From: an uncultured Xanthomonas sp.
Lineage (GTDB): Bacteria > Pseudomonadota > Gammaproteobacteria > Xanthomonadales > Xanthomonadaceae
DNA: 64,000 nucleotides
Assembly (NCBI GenBank): GCA_943912265.1
Contig: CALTTS010000007.1
Coordinates: 62,001 to 126,000, forward strand
Direction: 5' to 3'
The notes below the pieces were generated by a model. That model was not told the DNA's origin. It saw nothing but the letters and a program-made list of their open reading frames with translations, and searched no databases. The position numbers and the translations under genes were made by a program. Positions 26,712 to 35,240 of this stretch are shown here, piece by piece. Positions within the stretch are counted from its first letter, which is position 1. Each line of letters opens with the position of its first letter.

Positions 26712-27440
26712 TCAGCCGGCGGTGGCCGCTGTTGCCCCGCTGAGGCGGTCCAGCGTGACGGCCGAGTAATGCCCGGTCATCTCGCAGCCGGTCCATCCAT
26801 AGCCCTCCAGCTCGGCCGCCACCAGGGTCGTGCCGCTACCAGCGAAGGGATCGAGGATGCGCCCACCGGGCTCGCAGATCCGCACCAGCTGGCGCATCAG
26901 CTCGGTGGGCTTGCCGGTCATGTGGTGCTTGTCGTCGCGGCGCACCTTGGCGCGGATGACGCCCGGCAGCACAGGCGCCCGCCGATCCGTCGCCATCGCC
27001 CCCTTGCTGCCCCACACCACGTATTCGGCCTGATTGCGTGGACGCCCCAGCTGCGGGCGCACGCCCTCCGTCTTGTCCCAGACCAGCACGCCACGCCAGG
27101 TGAACCCCGCGCACTGCAGGGCATCCGTGGTCAGCGGCAACTGGCGCCAGTCGGTGAACACGCACACCGGCGCCCCTTCGCGCAGCAGCCGTTGGCATTC
27201 GGACAGCCACAGCACCATCCACCGCAAGTGGGATCGCTGGTCGCGCTCATCGCCTACGAACTCGACGTGCTGCAGGCGCTGCCCGCTCTGCACGTATTTC
27301 TTCCCCGGCGCTTGCTGCCGAGCGGAGGCCGTCAGGCCACCGCTGGCATAAGGCGGGTCCGTGATGAGTGCGTCGAAGCTACCGGCGGGAAGCGTCGGCA
27401 GAAAGGTCAGGGCATCGCCCTGATACAACTGGTTTCCCAT
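26712..27440 (-). CDS. Phage DNA methyltransferase (N6-adenine/N4-cytosine type)
   Basis: A 242-residue type II-style methylase. The catalytic motif is ITDPPYASGG near the N-terminus (motif IV), and the AdoMet-binding motif is LDPFAGSGTTLVAAEL near the C-terminus, an order typical of the beta class. No restriction partner is present. The ATG at 27440 (MGNQLYQGDAL) has an AAGG site upstream; an ATG at 27458 is possible. The start lies inside the 3' end of the com-like gene, a layout like com-mom of phage Mu, so its translation is likely controlled by that protein. It probably protects phage DNA from host restriction. Confidence 0.85.
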   Translation of the reverse strand: MGNQLYQGDALTFLPTLPAGSFDALITDPPYASGGLTASARQQAPGKKYVQSGQRLQHVEFVGDERDQRSHLRWMVLWLSECQRLLREGAPVCVFTDWRQLPLTTDALQCAGFTWRGVLVWDKTEGVRPQLGRPRNQAEYVVWGSKGAMATDRRAPVLPGVIRAKVRRDDKHHMTGKPTELMRQLVRICEPGGRILDPFAGSGTTLVAAELEGYGWTGCEMTGHYSAVTLDRLSGATAATAG

Positions 27441-27603
27441 GCGTTGAGCCTTCTTCATGCCGCGCGAGGCGGTCAGAGGAGAGGCTCGCGGCCTTCAAGT
27501 GATTGAATGCCCCGCACCGGGGGCATTTGATTTCGATGACGTCAAACAGCCCGATCCGGGCCAGCAGCCGGCGACAGCCGCCGCAGTGTGCCTCCGTCAA
27601 CAT
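27379..27603 (-). CDS. com: Com-like zinc-finger translational regulator
   Basis: A 74-residue protein starting MLTEAHCGGCRRLLARIG, with four zinc-ligand cysteines in two pairs (HCGGC and IKCPRCGAFNHLKA). This matches the Com family, which in phage Mu binds the mom mRNA and opens its ribosome site. The ATG overlaps the portal gene stop (ATGA). The 3' end overlaps the methyltransferase start by about 60 bases, matching the Com-target arrangement. The C-terminal half (after residue about 35) is polar and probably disordered. Confidence 0.8.
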   Translation of the reverse strand: MLTEAHCGGCRRLLARIGLFDVIEIKCPRCGAFNHLKAASLSSDRLARHEEGSTHGKPVVSGRCPDLSADASRR

Positions 27604-28607
27604 CAGGCCGCACCCGGCAGCGTGAACTCGCGGAAGGTGATCACCTTCTCGCCGATCCAATCGTTGAGCTGCATCATCCGCGCCTGCAACGGCTCAAGCT
27701 CCACCGCCGCAAACACGTTTGCCGCCTCGCGCACCGAACCGAACCCGCCTGCGTTCTGCGGCACGATGCCAATCAGCTGCGGAGGGATGCGAAGCCCCGC
27801 CAGCACGTCGTCCCGCGAGATGTTCTTGATCGCGGCAAACTCGTCCTTGGCCGCCACCTCGCTGACCGGGATCAGCTGCATGCCGTCCTTCTTTCCGCCC
27901 GGCGCGTAGACGAACAGGTTGCGGAAATTGCCAGGCCCCTTGGCCGACTTCAACGCCTCGCGCAACGCATCCACATCGTCCTGATTCTGGCCGGCATCCG
28001 TCATGTACAGGATGAAGCCCGCATGCGAGCCGTTGTTGTAGTACTTGCGGCGGAACAGCGTGGCCGATTCATTGAGCAGCGCCGACTGCATCGCCGCATA
28101 CCACTCCGGCAGACCGTAAACCTCCTGATTAACGTCCGCCTCGCGCAGCTGGAACACCGTCCCCGGCGCGAACTCATGATCCTGCCGCCAGCCCTCCACG
28201 AAGAAGAACCGCCCATCCTTGCCCACGCGCACGTACTTCGCCAACGCCGGCCGCAACCCCATCACGCCGCCCAGCCGGTTGCGCTGCACCTCCACGTAGG
28301 CATTGCCCAGCGTCAGCCAATCCAGCGCAAGCTGCTCGAACGCCTGCCGCGACAACCACGGATGCGGCACAAACGTGCGCGCCAGCAAGTTGCGTTTGAA
28401 CGTAAGGCCCGATTGCAGATGCACGCTCGCCCGCGCGGCCTTGGCCAGCCCTTCCATCCGCAATGGCGGCTCGTACCAGCGGCCGTTGAAGTAGCTCTCC
28501 AGATAGTCCAGCAGCTCGCGGCCGTCCAATACCGGCATCGGCTCACCGAAGGTGAACGCCTGCACATGCGCCGCCGCATCGGCGGCAGGCGTGGTGTCCA
28601 AAGTCAT
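27603..28607 (-). CDS. Portal protein (P2 GpQ-like)
   Basis: A 334-residue portal of the P2/PBSX family. Visible family features are FTFGEPMPVLDGRELLDYLE near the N-terminus, LTLGNAYVEVQRNRLGGVMG, and VLAGLRIPPQLIGIVPQN toward the C-terminus. It forms the dodecameric DNA gate of the head. The ATG overlaps the terminase stop by ATGA, and its own stop overlaps the com start in the same way, giving a tightly coupled leftward operon. An in-frame upstream codon at 28688 would overlap the terminase gene and is not preferred. Confidence 0.93.
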   Translation of the reverse strand: MTLDTTPAADAAAHVQAFTFGEPMPVLDGRELLDYLESYFNGRWYEPPLRMEGLAKAARASVHLQSGLTFKRNLLARTFVPHPWLSRQAFEQLALDWLTLGNAYVEVQRNRLGGVMGLRPALAKYVRVGKDGRFFFVEGWRQDHEFAPGTVFQLREADVNQEVYGLPEWYAAMQSALLNESATLFRRKYYNNGSHAGFILYMTDAGQNQDDVDALREALKSAKGPGNFRNLFVYAPGGKKDGMQLIPVSEVAAKDEFAAIKNISRDDVLAGLRIPPQLIGIVPQNAGGFGSVREAANVFAAVELEPLQARMMQLNDWIGEKVITFREFTLPGAA

Positions 28608-30394
28608 CAGCTCAACTCCATGAAGCCGGAGTTCGCCGCCGTGCGGCCCTCCAGCGGTTCGTTGTGCAGGGCGTGCATCAGCGCCCATGCGAGGTCCGCA
28701 TGGCCCGTCTTGGCATCACGCCCGGCCACGTAGGTCATCTGCCGCCCACCCGGCGTCATCGTCTTGCGGATTGCCATCAGCGAGGCCATCAGGTCCGTCC
28801 AGCCCGCGTCGAATTCCAGCCGGCCGTTGTGGATCACGTCGAAGGTCTTCAGCACCAGCCGCGTCTTCACTTCGGGCGAATAGCTGAACGTGGTCAGGTT
28901 GGGAAAGAACTGCCGCACCAGCTGCGCCACGCCGGTACCCATGCCCGTCGTGTCCACGCCGATGTAGACCACCCAATACCGCTGGCACACGCGTCGGATC
29001 GCCTCGGCTTGCGCGGCAAAGTCCATCCCCCGGAACTGCATGCGCTCGATCACGCGGAACTTGCCGCCCGGCTCGCGCGGCGGCGCCACCACCACCAGCC
29101 CCGCACTGTCGCCCACCTCGGCCGGGTCATATCCCAGCCAAACCGGATGATCGCCCAGCGGCCGAGCGGCGAATGGCTTGTAATCGGCACTCCACTTGTC
29201 CCAACTTTCGACCTTGCACGGCTCGAGCATCGACATCGGGAACACCGACAGCGCGTCATCCACGAACTCGCACATCAGCAGGTTGGCAAAGCTCTCCGGG
29301 TCGTACTCGAGGCGCAGCTCGTCCAGGTCGAACAGGTCGCAGCCGCGCCGCTCGGCATCCATGATCGTCACGATCTGCCGCCAGATGCGGTCATCGCACA
29401 GCCGGCCATCGGCCAGTGCGCCGTGCGTCACGTCGATGTTGATGTGCTGCGCGGCAGGCTTGCCCTTGTTCAAGCGTTCGGCCGTCCAGAATTCGAACGC
29501 GGCATGTGCCTTCGATGACGGCGTGCTGAAGTAGGTTTTCCGCCATTTCTTGTGCATGGCCATGCCACTGGCCACCTTGTTCAACTCGGTGAACCCATGC
29601 ACCCAGAAGAACTCGTCGAAGTAGAAATTGCCGTGGTAGCCCTGCGCCGTGCGCGCGTTCGTGCCGAGGAAATACAGCTCGGCCCCGTTCTCCAGCTTGA
29701 TCGGGTCGCCCGACAGCTCAACGCCCGTCACTTCGCGCGCAAAGGCCGTGATGTAGCTCCTGAACATGAACGCCTGGCTCTTCGACGCCGACAGGAAAAT
29801 CTGATTCCTCCCCGTCGTCAGCGCATCGATGAACGCCTCGCGTGCGAAGTAGTACGTCGCGCCGATCTGGCGCGATTTCAGGATCATCCGCGTGCGCTGG
29901 TTCCCCGCTCGGTACCAATCGCGCTGGTAGTCGAAACACCCGTCGAGGAAGGCCTCGACCAACTGCTCCACCTGATCTTCGCTGAAGGCATTGCGTACCG
30001 GCTTGGCCTTGGGCCCCTTGTTCCGGTTTTCCAGCTTCGGGTTCAGGTCGGTTTCGGTGCCGCCCTGCTGGTAACGCTGGATGCGTGCCTGCCGCTCAAG
30101 CTGGCGGTACAGCAGGTCGATTTCCTTGTAATCGCCGCCGGTCTTCTCTGGCTTCATCACCAGCATCACCAGCCGCGCTTCCAGCGCGCCGCCGATGCGC
30201 TCCACGCTGTCGGCGCGGTCCCACTCGTCACGCGCCTTCCAGCTGTGTATGGTTTTCTCCGGCGTGCCGGTCGCCTCGGCGATGTCGCACACGCGCCATC
30301 CCATCCAATACAGGAACTTGGCCTGTCGGCGGCTGTCGATCGGCAGTGAGCTGGTGAGCGCTTCCACGCAGATAGCGTGCTGGTCCGCACTCAA
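28607..30394 (-). CDS. Terminase large subunit, ATPase (P2 GpP-like)
   Basis: A 595-residue packaging motor. An N-terminal HTH-like region (DSRRQAKFLYWMGWRVCDIA) precedes the ATPase: a Walker-A-like LKSRQIGATYYFA at about residues 172-184, and the Walker B FYFDEFFWV. A C-terminal RNase-H-like nuclease follows with acidic positions in GYDPAEVGD, GVDTTGMG and GHADLAWALMHAL. Length matches P2 GpP (590). The start is a TTG at 30394, chosen because it preserves the family N-terminus. It is the first gene of the leftward portal operon. Confidence 0.92.
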   Translation of the reverse strand: MSADQHAICVEALTSSLPIDSRRQAKFLYWMGWRVCDIAEATGTPEKTIHSWKARDEWDRADSVERIGGALEARLVMLVMKPEKTGGDYKEIDLLYRQLERQARIQRYQQGGTETDLNPKLENRNKGPKAKPVRNAFSEDQVEQLVEAFLDGCFDYQRDWYRAGNQRTRMILKSRQIGATYYFAREAFIDALTTGRNQIFLSASKSQAFMFRSYITAFAREVTGVELSGDPIKLENGAELYFLGTNARTAQGYHGNFYFDEFFWVHGFTELNKVASGMAMHKKWRKTYFSTPSSKAHAAFEFWTAERLNKGKPAAQHINIDVTHGALADGRLCDDRIWRQIVTIMDAERRGCDLFDLDELRLEYDPESFANLLMCEFVDDALSVFPMSMLEPCKVESWDKWSADYKPFAARPLGDHPVWLGYDPAEVGDSAGLVVVAPPREPGGKFRVIERMQFRGMDFAAQAEAIRRVCQRYWVVYIGVDTTGMGTGVAQLVRQFFPNLTTFSYSPEVKTRLVLKTFDVIHNGRLEFDAGWTDLMASLMAIRKTMTPGGRQMTYVAGRDAKTGHADLAWALMHALHNEPLEGRTAANSGFMELS

Positions 30395-30412
30395 TTCAGA
30401 CAGCCATTCCCC

Positions 30413-30433
30413 TTGTCGCGTGCGTGCTTACAA
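30413..30433. promoter_or_regulatory. Candidate Ogr/Delta-type late-promoter element (TTGT-N13-ACAA)
   Basis: TTGT and ACAA arms separated by 13 bases lie in the divergent gap between terminase and scaffold genes, where P2 has its late promoters. P2 sites are described as dyads of the TGT/ACA type about 55 bases upstream of the transcription start, with 12 bases between; here it is 13. A second site with the same spacing is at 36559-36577. Confidence 0.5.
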
Positions 30434-30473
30434 GTCGCGTCCGTTGCCGCATGCGGCGCGTGAATCGACCATG

Positions 30474-30511
30474 CCTGTGTCCCCGGCGCCATGGCGCCAG
30501 CCCCACACAGG
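30474..30511. repeat. Imperfect palindrome just upstream of the scaffold gene
   Basis: Outer arms CCTGTGT and ACACAGG flank an inner perfect palindrome GGCGCCATGGCGCC (30485-30498). It ends 12 bases before the ATG of the scaffold gene and partly overlaps its AGGAAG ribosome site, so it could fold in the mRNA leader and affect translation. Confidence 0.45.
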
Positions 30512-30523
30512 AAGCCGCCGCAC

Positions 30524-31372
30524 ATGGCCGACAAAGCCCCAAAAAAGTACCGGTCCAAGTTCTTCCGCGTCGCCGTGGAAGGCGCCACCACCGATGGCCG
30601 CACCATCGAACGGGCGTGGCTCGAACAGGCCGCCGCCGCGTACAACCCCGGCACCTACGGCGCCCGCGTGTGGATCGAACACATGCGCAGCCTGCTGCCC
30701 GACTCGCCGTTCCGCGCCTACGGCGACGTGACCGCGCTCAAGGCTGAAGAGGTCGAGATCGACGGCAAAAAGAAGATGGCGCTGTTCGCCCAGATCGAAC
30801 CGACCAACGACCTGGTCAACATCGTCAACAAGCTCAAGCAGAAGCTCTACACCAGCATCGAGGTGGTGGAGAAGTTCGCCGATACCGGCAAGGCCTACAT
30901 CACCGGCCTCGCCGTCACCGACAGCCCGGCCAGCCTCGGCACCGACATGCTGGCCTTCGCCGCCAGCCACCCGGATGCCAACCCGCTCAAGGCCCGCAAG
31001 TCGCAGCCCGATGCACTGTTCACCGTCGCCGATGAAGCCGCCATCGAGTTCGAAGAGGTGGACGACAAACCCTCCCCCGTCGCCGAACTGTTCGCCAAGG
31101 TGAAGGCGCTGCTCGCCGGCAAGGCCAGCCAGACCGACGCGGATTTCGGTGCGGTGGGCGAAAGCCTCGAAGCCATCGCCAGCCACGTCGGCCAGCAGAG
31201 CGAGGACTTCGCGGCTGCCAAGGCGGCCCTGTCCGAAGCGCAAGGCGCCATCGCCAAGCTGCAGCAGGACTTCACCGCCCTGACCACGCAGCTTTCCCGC
31301 CAGCCCGACCCCCAGCAGCCGGCCCGCCCTGCGGCTACCGGCGGCAATGGTGCGGTTCAGACCGATTTCTGA
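30524..31372 (+). CDS. Capsid scaffolding protein/protease (P2 GpO-like)
   Basis: A 282-residue protein with the GpO layout: an N-terminal serine-protease domain (KKYRSKFFRVAVEGATTDGR through TGLAVTDSPASLGTDMLAF) and a C-terminal helical scaffold (LSEAQGAIAKLQQDFTALTT). It guides capsid assembly and cleaves itself and the capsid precursor. The start at MADKAPKKY is chosen because upstream codons lie in the palindrome region. It heads the rightward head operon and is divergent from the terminase gene. Confidence 0.92.
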   Translation: MADKAPKKYRSKFFRVAVEGATTDGRTIERAWLEQAAAAYNPGTYGARVWIEHMRSLLPDSPFRAYGDVTALKAEEVEIDGKKKMALFAQIEPTNDLVNIVNKLKQKLYTSIEVVEKFADTGKAYITGLAVTDSPASLGTDMLAFAASHPDANPLKARKSQPDALFTVADEAAIEFEEVDDKPSPVAELFAKVKALLAGKASQTDADFGAVGESLEAIASHVGQQSEDFAAAKAALSEAQGAIAKLQQDFTALTTQLSRQPDPQQPARPAATGGNGAVQTDF

Positions 31373-31412
31373 CCCGGCCGCTCACTGAATCCGCCACCAC
31401 CCCGGAGCCCCC

Positions 31413-32417
31413 ATGCGCAACGATACCCGCAAGCTTTTCGACACCTACCAGCAGCGCATCGCGCAGCTCAACGGCGTCACCGACCCGACCAAGACGTTCA
31501 CCGCCGAGCCGTCCGTCCAGCAGACGCTGGAAACCAAGATGCAGGAGTCGAGCGAGTTCCTCGGCCGCATCAACCTGATCCCGGTTGACGAGCTGAAGGG
31601 CGAGAAGATCGGCCTCGGCGTCGGCAGCACCATCGCCAGTCGCACCGATACCACCACCAAGAGCCGCCAGCCGCGTTCCGTCGGCACGCTCGACGCCGAC
31701 GGCTACGAGTGCCGGAAGACCGACTTCGACACCTTCGTGAAGTACCAGCAGCTGGATGCCTGGGCGAAGTTCCCCGACTTCCAGACCCGGCTGGCCAACG
31801 CCATCCTGCAGCGGCAGGCGCTGGACCGCATCACCATCGGCTTCAACGGCACCAGTGCCGCCGCCGACACCGACCGCGCCGCTCATCCGCTGCTGCAGGA
31901 CGTCAACATCGGCTGGCTGCAGCAGTACCGTGCCCATGCCCCGGCCCGCGTGATGGATCACGGTACCGTCGCCGGCAAGGTGAGCATCGGCGCCGCCGGC
32001 GACTACAAGAACCTCGACGCGCTGGTGTTCGACGCCATCACCCTGCTCGACCCGTGGTACCAGCGCAGCCCGGAACTGGTGGTGCTGACCGGCCGCGAGC
32101 TGATCCACGACAAGTATTTCCCGCTGGTCAACCGCGACCAGGCCGCCACCGACACGCTGGCCACGGACGTGATCCTCGCCCAGCGGCGCATCGGCGGCCT
32201 GCAGACCTTCGACGTGCCGTACATTCCGGCCGGCACGCTGCTGATCACCAGCTTCGCCAACCTGTCGTTGTACTGGCAGGTGGGCGGCCGCCGCCGGCAC
32301 ATCGTCGAAGAACCGCAGAACGACCGCATCACCAACTACGAGTCGTCCAACGACGCCTACGTGGTGGAGGACTACGGCTTCGGCGCGGTGGTGGAAAACA
32401 TCGAGGTCGCCGAGTAA
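31413..32417 (+). CDS. Major capsid protein (P2 GpN-like)
   Basis: A 334-residue capsid protein. N-terminal MRNDTRKLFDTYQQRIAQLN and the segment FLGRINLIPVDELKGEKIGL are typical of the P2 GpN family; the C-terminus DYGFGAVVENIEV is also characteristic. The protein is expected to be trimmed at the N-terminus by the GpO-like protease. It starts 40 bp after the scaffold stop. Length is close to P2 GpN (357). Confidence 0.94.
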   Translation: MRNDTRKLFDTYQQRIAQLNGVTDPTKTFTAEPSVQQTLETKMQESSEFLGRINLIPVDELKGEKIGLGVGSTIASRTDTTTKSRQPRSVGTLDADGYECRKTDFDTFVKYQQLDAWAKFPDFQTRLANAILQRQALDRITIGFNGTSAAADTDRAAHPLLQDVNIGWLQQYRAHAPARVMDHGTVAGKVSIGAAGDYKNLDALVFDAITLLDPWYQRSPELVVLTGRELIHDKYFPLVNRDQAATDTLATDVILAQRRIGGLQTFDVPYIPAGTLLITSFANLSLYWQVGGRRRHIVEEPQNDRITNYESSNDAYVVEDYGFGAVVENIEVAE

Positions 32418-32440
32418 TCGGCGCCTCACCCCAGCCCAAG

Positions 32441-33229
32441 ATGACACCCATGCCCCTTTCCCCCGCCCAGCGTCACCAGCGCCGCGTGCTGGCCGAGCAG
32501 CAGGCCGCCGGCCGTGCTGCCGGCCAGCCGATGGCCGGCGCCAGCGCCTACGAGCAGCAGATGGCCGCACTGCACGGCGACTACCTGCGGCTGAAAGGCA
32601 TCCAGTCCAACGAGGGCAAGGCCACGCTCAAGCGCGAGCTGGTGCCGGCCTACCTGCCCTACATCAGCGGCGTACTGGCCGCCGACAGCGGCGCGCAGGA
32701 CGACGTGGTCACCACCCTCATGGTGTGGGCCATCGATGCCGGACTGTACGCCGACGCCCTGCCCATCGCGGCCTACGTGCTCAAGCACGGGCTGACCATG
32801 AGCGATCGCTTCAGCCGCACGCCGGCCTGCATCGTCGCCGAGGAAATCGCCGAAGCCGCCACCGGGCCGCAACGCGCCAACACGCCCTTCGGCCAGCTCG
32901 ATGTGCTGCTCACCACCGAGGCCATCACCGCCGACCAGGACATGCCCGACGAAGTGCGCGCCAAGCTGCAGGTGGCCATCGCGCGCGAACGGCTGCTGCA
33001 GCTCGACCGCGATGCCCCGGACCGCGCCATCGTCAGTGATGCCGTCGCGCGTTTCGAGCGTGCCCTGCAACTGCACCCGCAGTGCGGCGCCCGCAAGGAA
33101 TGCGAGCGCGCCAACAGCCTGCTGAAGAAGATCACCGGCACCGCCGCCGACGCCTTCCCGTCCACGGCCGCCGAACCGGGCGACAAGCCCGGCCCTGCAA
33201 CGCCGCCTGCCAACCCGGCGGGCGGTTAA
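32441..33229 (+). CDS. Terminase endonuclease/small subunit (P2 GpM-like)
   Basis: About 262 residues. LSPAQRHQRRVLAEQQAA near the N-terminus and MVWAIDAGLYADALPIAAYV in the middle are family signatures. GpM cuts the phage DNA at cos and partners with the GpP ATPase. Two ATG codons (32441 and 32450) are both possible; neither has a strong Shine-Dalgarno. The last 25 residues are proline/alanine-rich and probably disordered. Confidence 0.9.
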   Translation: MTPMPLSPAQRHQRRVLAEQQAAGRAAGQPMAGASAYEQQMAALHGDYLRLKGIQSNEGKATLKRELVPAYLPYISGVLAADSGAQDDVVTTLMVWAIDAGLYADALPIAAYVLKHGLTMSDRFSRTPACIVAEEIAEAATGPQRANTPFGQLDVLLTTEAITADQDMPDEVRAKLQVAIARERLLQLDRDAPDRAIVSDAVARFERALQLHPQCGARKECERANSLLKKITGTAADAFPSTAAEPGDKPGPATPPANPAGG

Positions 33230-33328
33230 CCGAGCGTCCCCGCGACCCAGCCGGCTCCGGGCCGATCCGAAACGCCTTGTGCGTCCTCGGTGAGGCCCGG
33301 ACCACCGGCTTCACCACGAGAGGTCACC

Positions 33329-33802
33329 GTGAGCGGATTCATCGCCAACGCCGGCAGCGGCGGCATCACCGATCCCGATACCCTCGCCAGCGATCCCTTC
33401 TGGCCTGCCGTGGACGTGGCCGCGTTGCGCAGCCGCCTGCGGCTGGACGACAGCATCACCGCCCCGCGATTGATCGCCGCCGCCTGCACCGCCGTCGATA
33501 CCGTCAACGCCCAGCTCGACGCGTGGCGGGCCGAGCAACAGGCCGCCGGGCACGATGCACTGGCCGACGTATCACCCCGCCAGCTCGGCGACCAGCCCCG
33601 GCTGGTGTACCTCTACCTGCGCGCCGTGGACGGGTTTGTGGGCGCGGAACTGGCCGAGCGCTACCGCACCTACGACGCCAGCAACAGCGGCGAACACCGG
33701 GCCGAGGAACTCACGCCCACCATCGACGAACACCGCCGCGATGCGCGCTGGGCCATCCGCGACCTGCAGGGCTTGCCGCGCGCCACCGTGGATCTGATCT
33801 GA
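33329..33802 (+). CDS. Head completion/stabilisation protein (P2 GpL-like)
   Basis: A 157-residue protein with the family pattern SDPFWPAVDVAALRSRLRLD followed by YLRAVDGFVGAELAERYRTY and a C-terminal ARWAIRDLQG. It closes the filled head before tail attachment. A GTG at 33329 with an AGAGGT site seven bases upstream is the best start; open sequence before it is background. The stop is immediately followed by the tail X gene. Confidence 0.9.
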   Translation: MSGFIANAGSGGITDPDTLASDPFWPAVDVAALRSRLRLDDSITAPRLIAAACTAVDTVNAQLDAWRAEQQAAGHDALADVSPRQLGDQPRLVYLYLRAVDGFVGAELAERYRTYDASNSGEHRAEELTPTIDEHRRDARWAIRDLQGLPRATVDLI

Positions 33803-34018
33803 ATGGCCAGCAGCATCCGCGCCAATCAGGGCGACACGCTGTCCGCCATCTGCTGGCAGCACTACGGCACCACGGCCGGCGGCATCGTGGAGCAGGTACT
33901 CGAGGCAAACCCCGGCCTCGCCGGCCTCGGCCCGCTGCTGCCCATGGGCACGCTCATCGCCCTGCCCGACCTGGCGCCCACCACCAACACCGAGGATCTG
34001 ATCCAGCTATGGGACTGA
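33803..34018 (+). CDS. Tail protein X
   Basis: A 71-residue LysM-like protein (IRANQGDTLSAICWQHYGTT; PMGTLIALPD). Tail protein X is a small tail component in P2-like phages. It begins directly after the GpL stop and overlaps the next gene by ten bases. Confidence 0.9.
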   Translation: MASSIRANQGDTLSAICWQHYGTTAGGIVEQVLEANPGLAGLGPLLPMGTLIALPDLAPTTNTEDLIQLWD

Positions 34019-34881
34019 ACAGCGACACCGAAGGCGGCTTTCTGGCATCGGTCCAGATGCTGTGGGGCAAGGCGCAATTCGTGCCGGCCCCAGCGGTCAT
34101 CACGTCCAAGCTGGTGGGCATCACCATGTCCGATGTGACTGCGATGCTGGCCGTCATGCTGCTGGTCGTGCAAATCGCCTCGGCCATCACCGACAAGTGG
34201 GGCAAGTGGGCGCCGTTGCCCGGCCGCATCCTGCGCGCGTCTGCCGGCCTGCTGTCGCGGTTGTATGCCATCGTGCGCCGCAAGCGCGTGGACGGTGACC
34301 AGTGCGGTGCATCCCTGCCGCCCACTCCAAACGGCAAGGGCAAGGCTACCGTTGTCGCACCCGTGGCCGCGCTGGTGGCCATCGTCATGGCCCTCAGCGT
34401 GTCCGAGGGCGACGTGCGCACGCCCTACCGCGATGCTGCCGGTGTCCTCACCGTGTGCAAGGGCATCACCGGCCCGGCCGTCGTCGCCGGCAAGACCTAC
34501 ACGGCCAGGGAATGCGCCCTGCTCGAATCCACCGCGGTCAAGGCCGGAACCGATGCCATGGCGCGCTGCCTTGGCGTGCCGCTTGAATGGTACGAATGGG
34601 TGGCCTGGGGCCACTTCGTCCACAACGTAGGCGCCACCGCGTTTTGCACCAGCACGGCCGCGCGCCAGCTGCGCGCTGGCCAGCATGGCGCCGCCTGCGC
34701 GCAGATCCCGCGCTGGCGTTACGTCACCATCGCCGGCGCCCCGCGTGACTGCCGGGAAAAACGCTGGGACTGCGCCGGCATCATCAATCGCCGCACATGG
34801 GAGCAATCCATGTGCGAGGGCCGCATCCCCGCCACGGATTACCCCGCCATCGAAGCATGGCTGCAGGAGCGCGCCGCATGA
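34009..34881 (+). CDS. Fused holin-like domain and SAR-type endolysin (lysozyme)
   Basis: A single 290-residue frame where P2 has separate genes Y (holin) and K (endolysin). Residues 1-100 look like a small single-helix holin: MGLNSDTEGGFLASVQML, a helix at about 43-60, then a basic tail VRRKRV. A short linker leads to a second hydrophobic segment (114-131) of signal-anchor type and a GH24 lysozyme domain with Glu133, Asp142 and Thr148 at the T4-lysozyme spacing (9 and 6 residues). Cys150 beside the active site recalls redox-controlled SAR endolysins. Internal GTG codons near 34276 could also give free endolysin. Confidence 0.8.
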   Translation: MGLNSDTEGGFLASVQMLWGKAQFVPAPAVITSKLVGITMSDVTAMLAVMLLVVQIASAITDKWGKWAPLPGRILRASAGLLSRLYAIVRRKRVDGDQCGASLPPTPNGKGKATVVAPVAALVAIVMALSVSEGDVRTPYRDAAGVLTVCKGITGPAVVAGKTYTARECALLESTAVKAGTDAMARCLGVPLEWYEWVAWGHFVHNVGATAFCTSTAARQLRAGQHGAACAQIPRWRYVTIAGAPRDCREKRWDCAGIINRRTWEQSMCEGRIPATDYPAIEAWLQERAA

Positions 34882-35240
34882 AAACCATCCCCGTCCTGTC
34901 CATCGCCCTTGCGCTGTCGCTGATCGGCAATGCCATTGCGCTGTACCACGCCGGGCATGCCAGCGCGGCCCGTGACGCCACGCTCGACAAGGCCCGCTTG
35001 CAAGGCGCCGTCAAGGCGCTGGAAGGTCGCGCCGACCTGGTCAGCCGCGTCGCGCTCGCTGCCGATGCCGATGGACGCCTGCTGCAACAGCAGCTGCAGG
35101 ACAGCACCGCGGCACTGGCCACCAGCGTGGCGACCTACCGCCGCACCCTCGCCACCCTGCCCGACCTGCCGGCCGGCTGCGGCCCCGGCCAAGCCCGCGT
35201 GGATGCCTTCAACCGTGCCACGGGAGCCACCACGCCATGA
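34878..35240 (+). CDS. Inner-membrane spanin subunit (Rz/LysB-like)
   Basis: A 120-residue protein with an N-terminal membrane anchor (VLSIALALSLIGNAIALY) and a periplasmic helical region (LLQQQLQDSTAALATSVATY), the pattern of Rz-type i-spanins. It overlaps the endolysin stop by ATGA, and the next gene overlaps its stop in the same way. With the lipoprotein partner it fuses inner and outer membranes at the end of lysis. Confidence 0.8.
   Translation: MKTIPVLSIALALSLIGNAIALYHAGHASAARDATLDKARLQGAVKALEGRADLVSRVALAADADGRLLQQQLQDSTAALATSVATYRRTLATLPDLPAGCGPGQARVDAFNRATGATTP

Noticed and set aside
26712..27458. Methylase considered as half of a restriction-modification system
   Set aside because: No endonuclease-like gene is adjacent; com and portal genes flank it, so an orphan phage methylase fits better.
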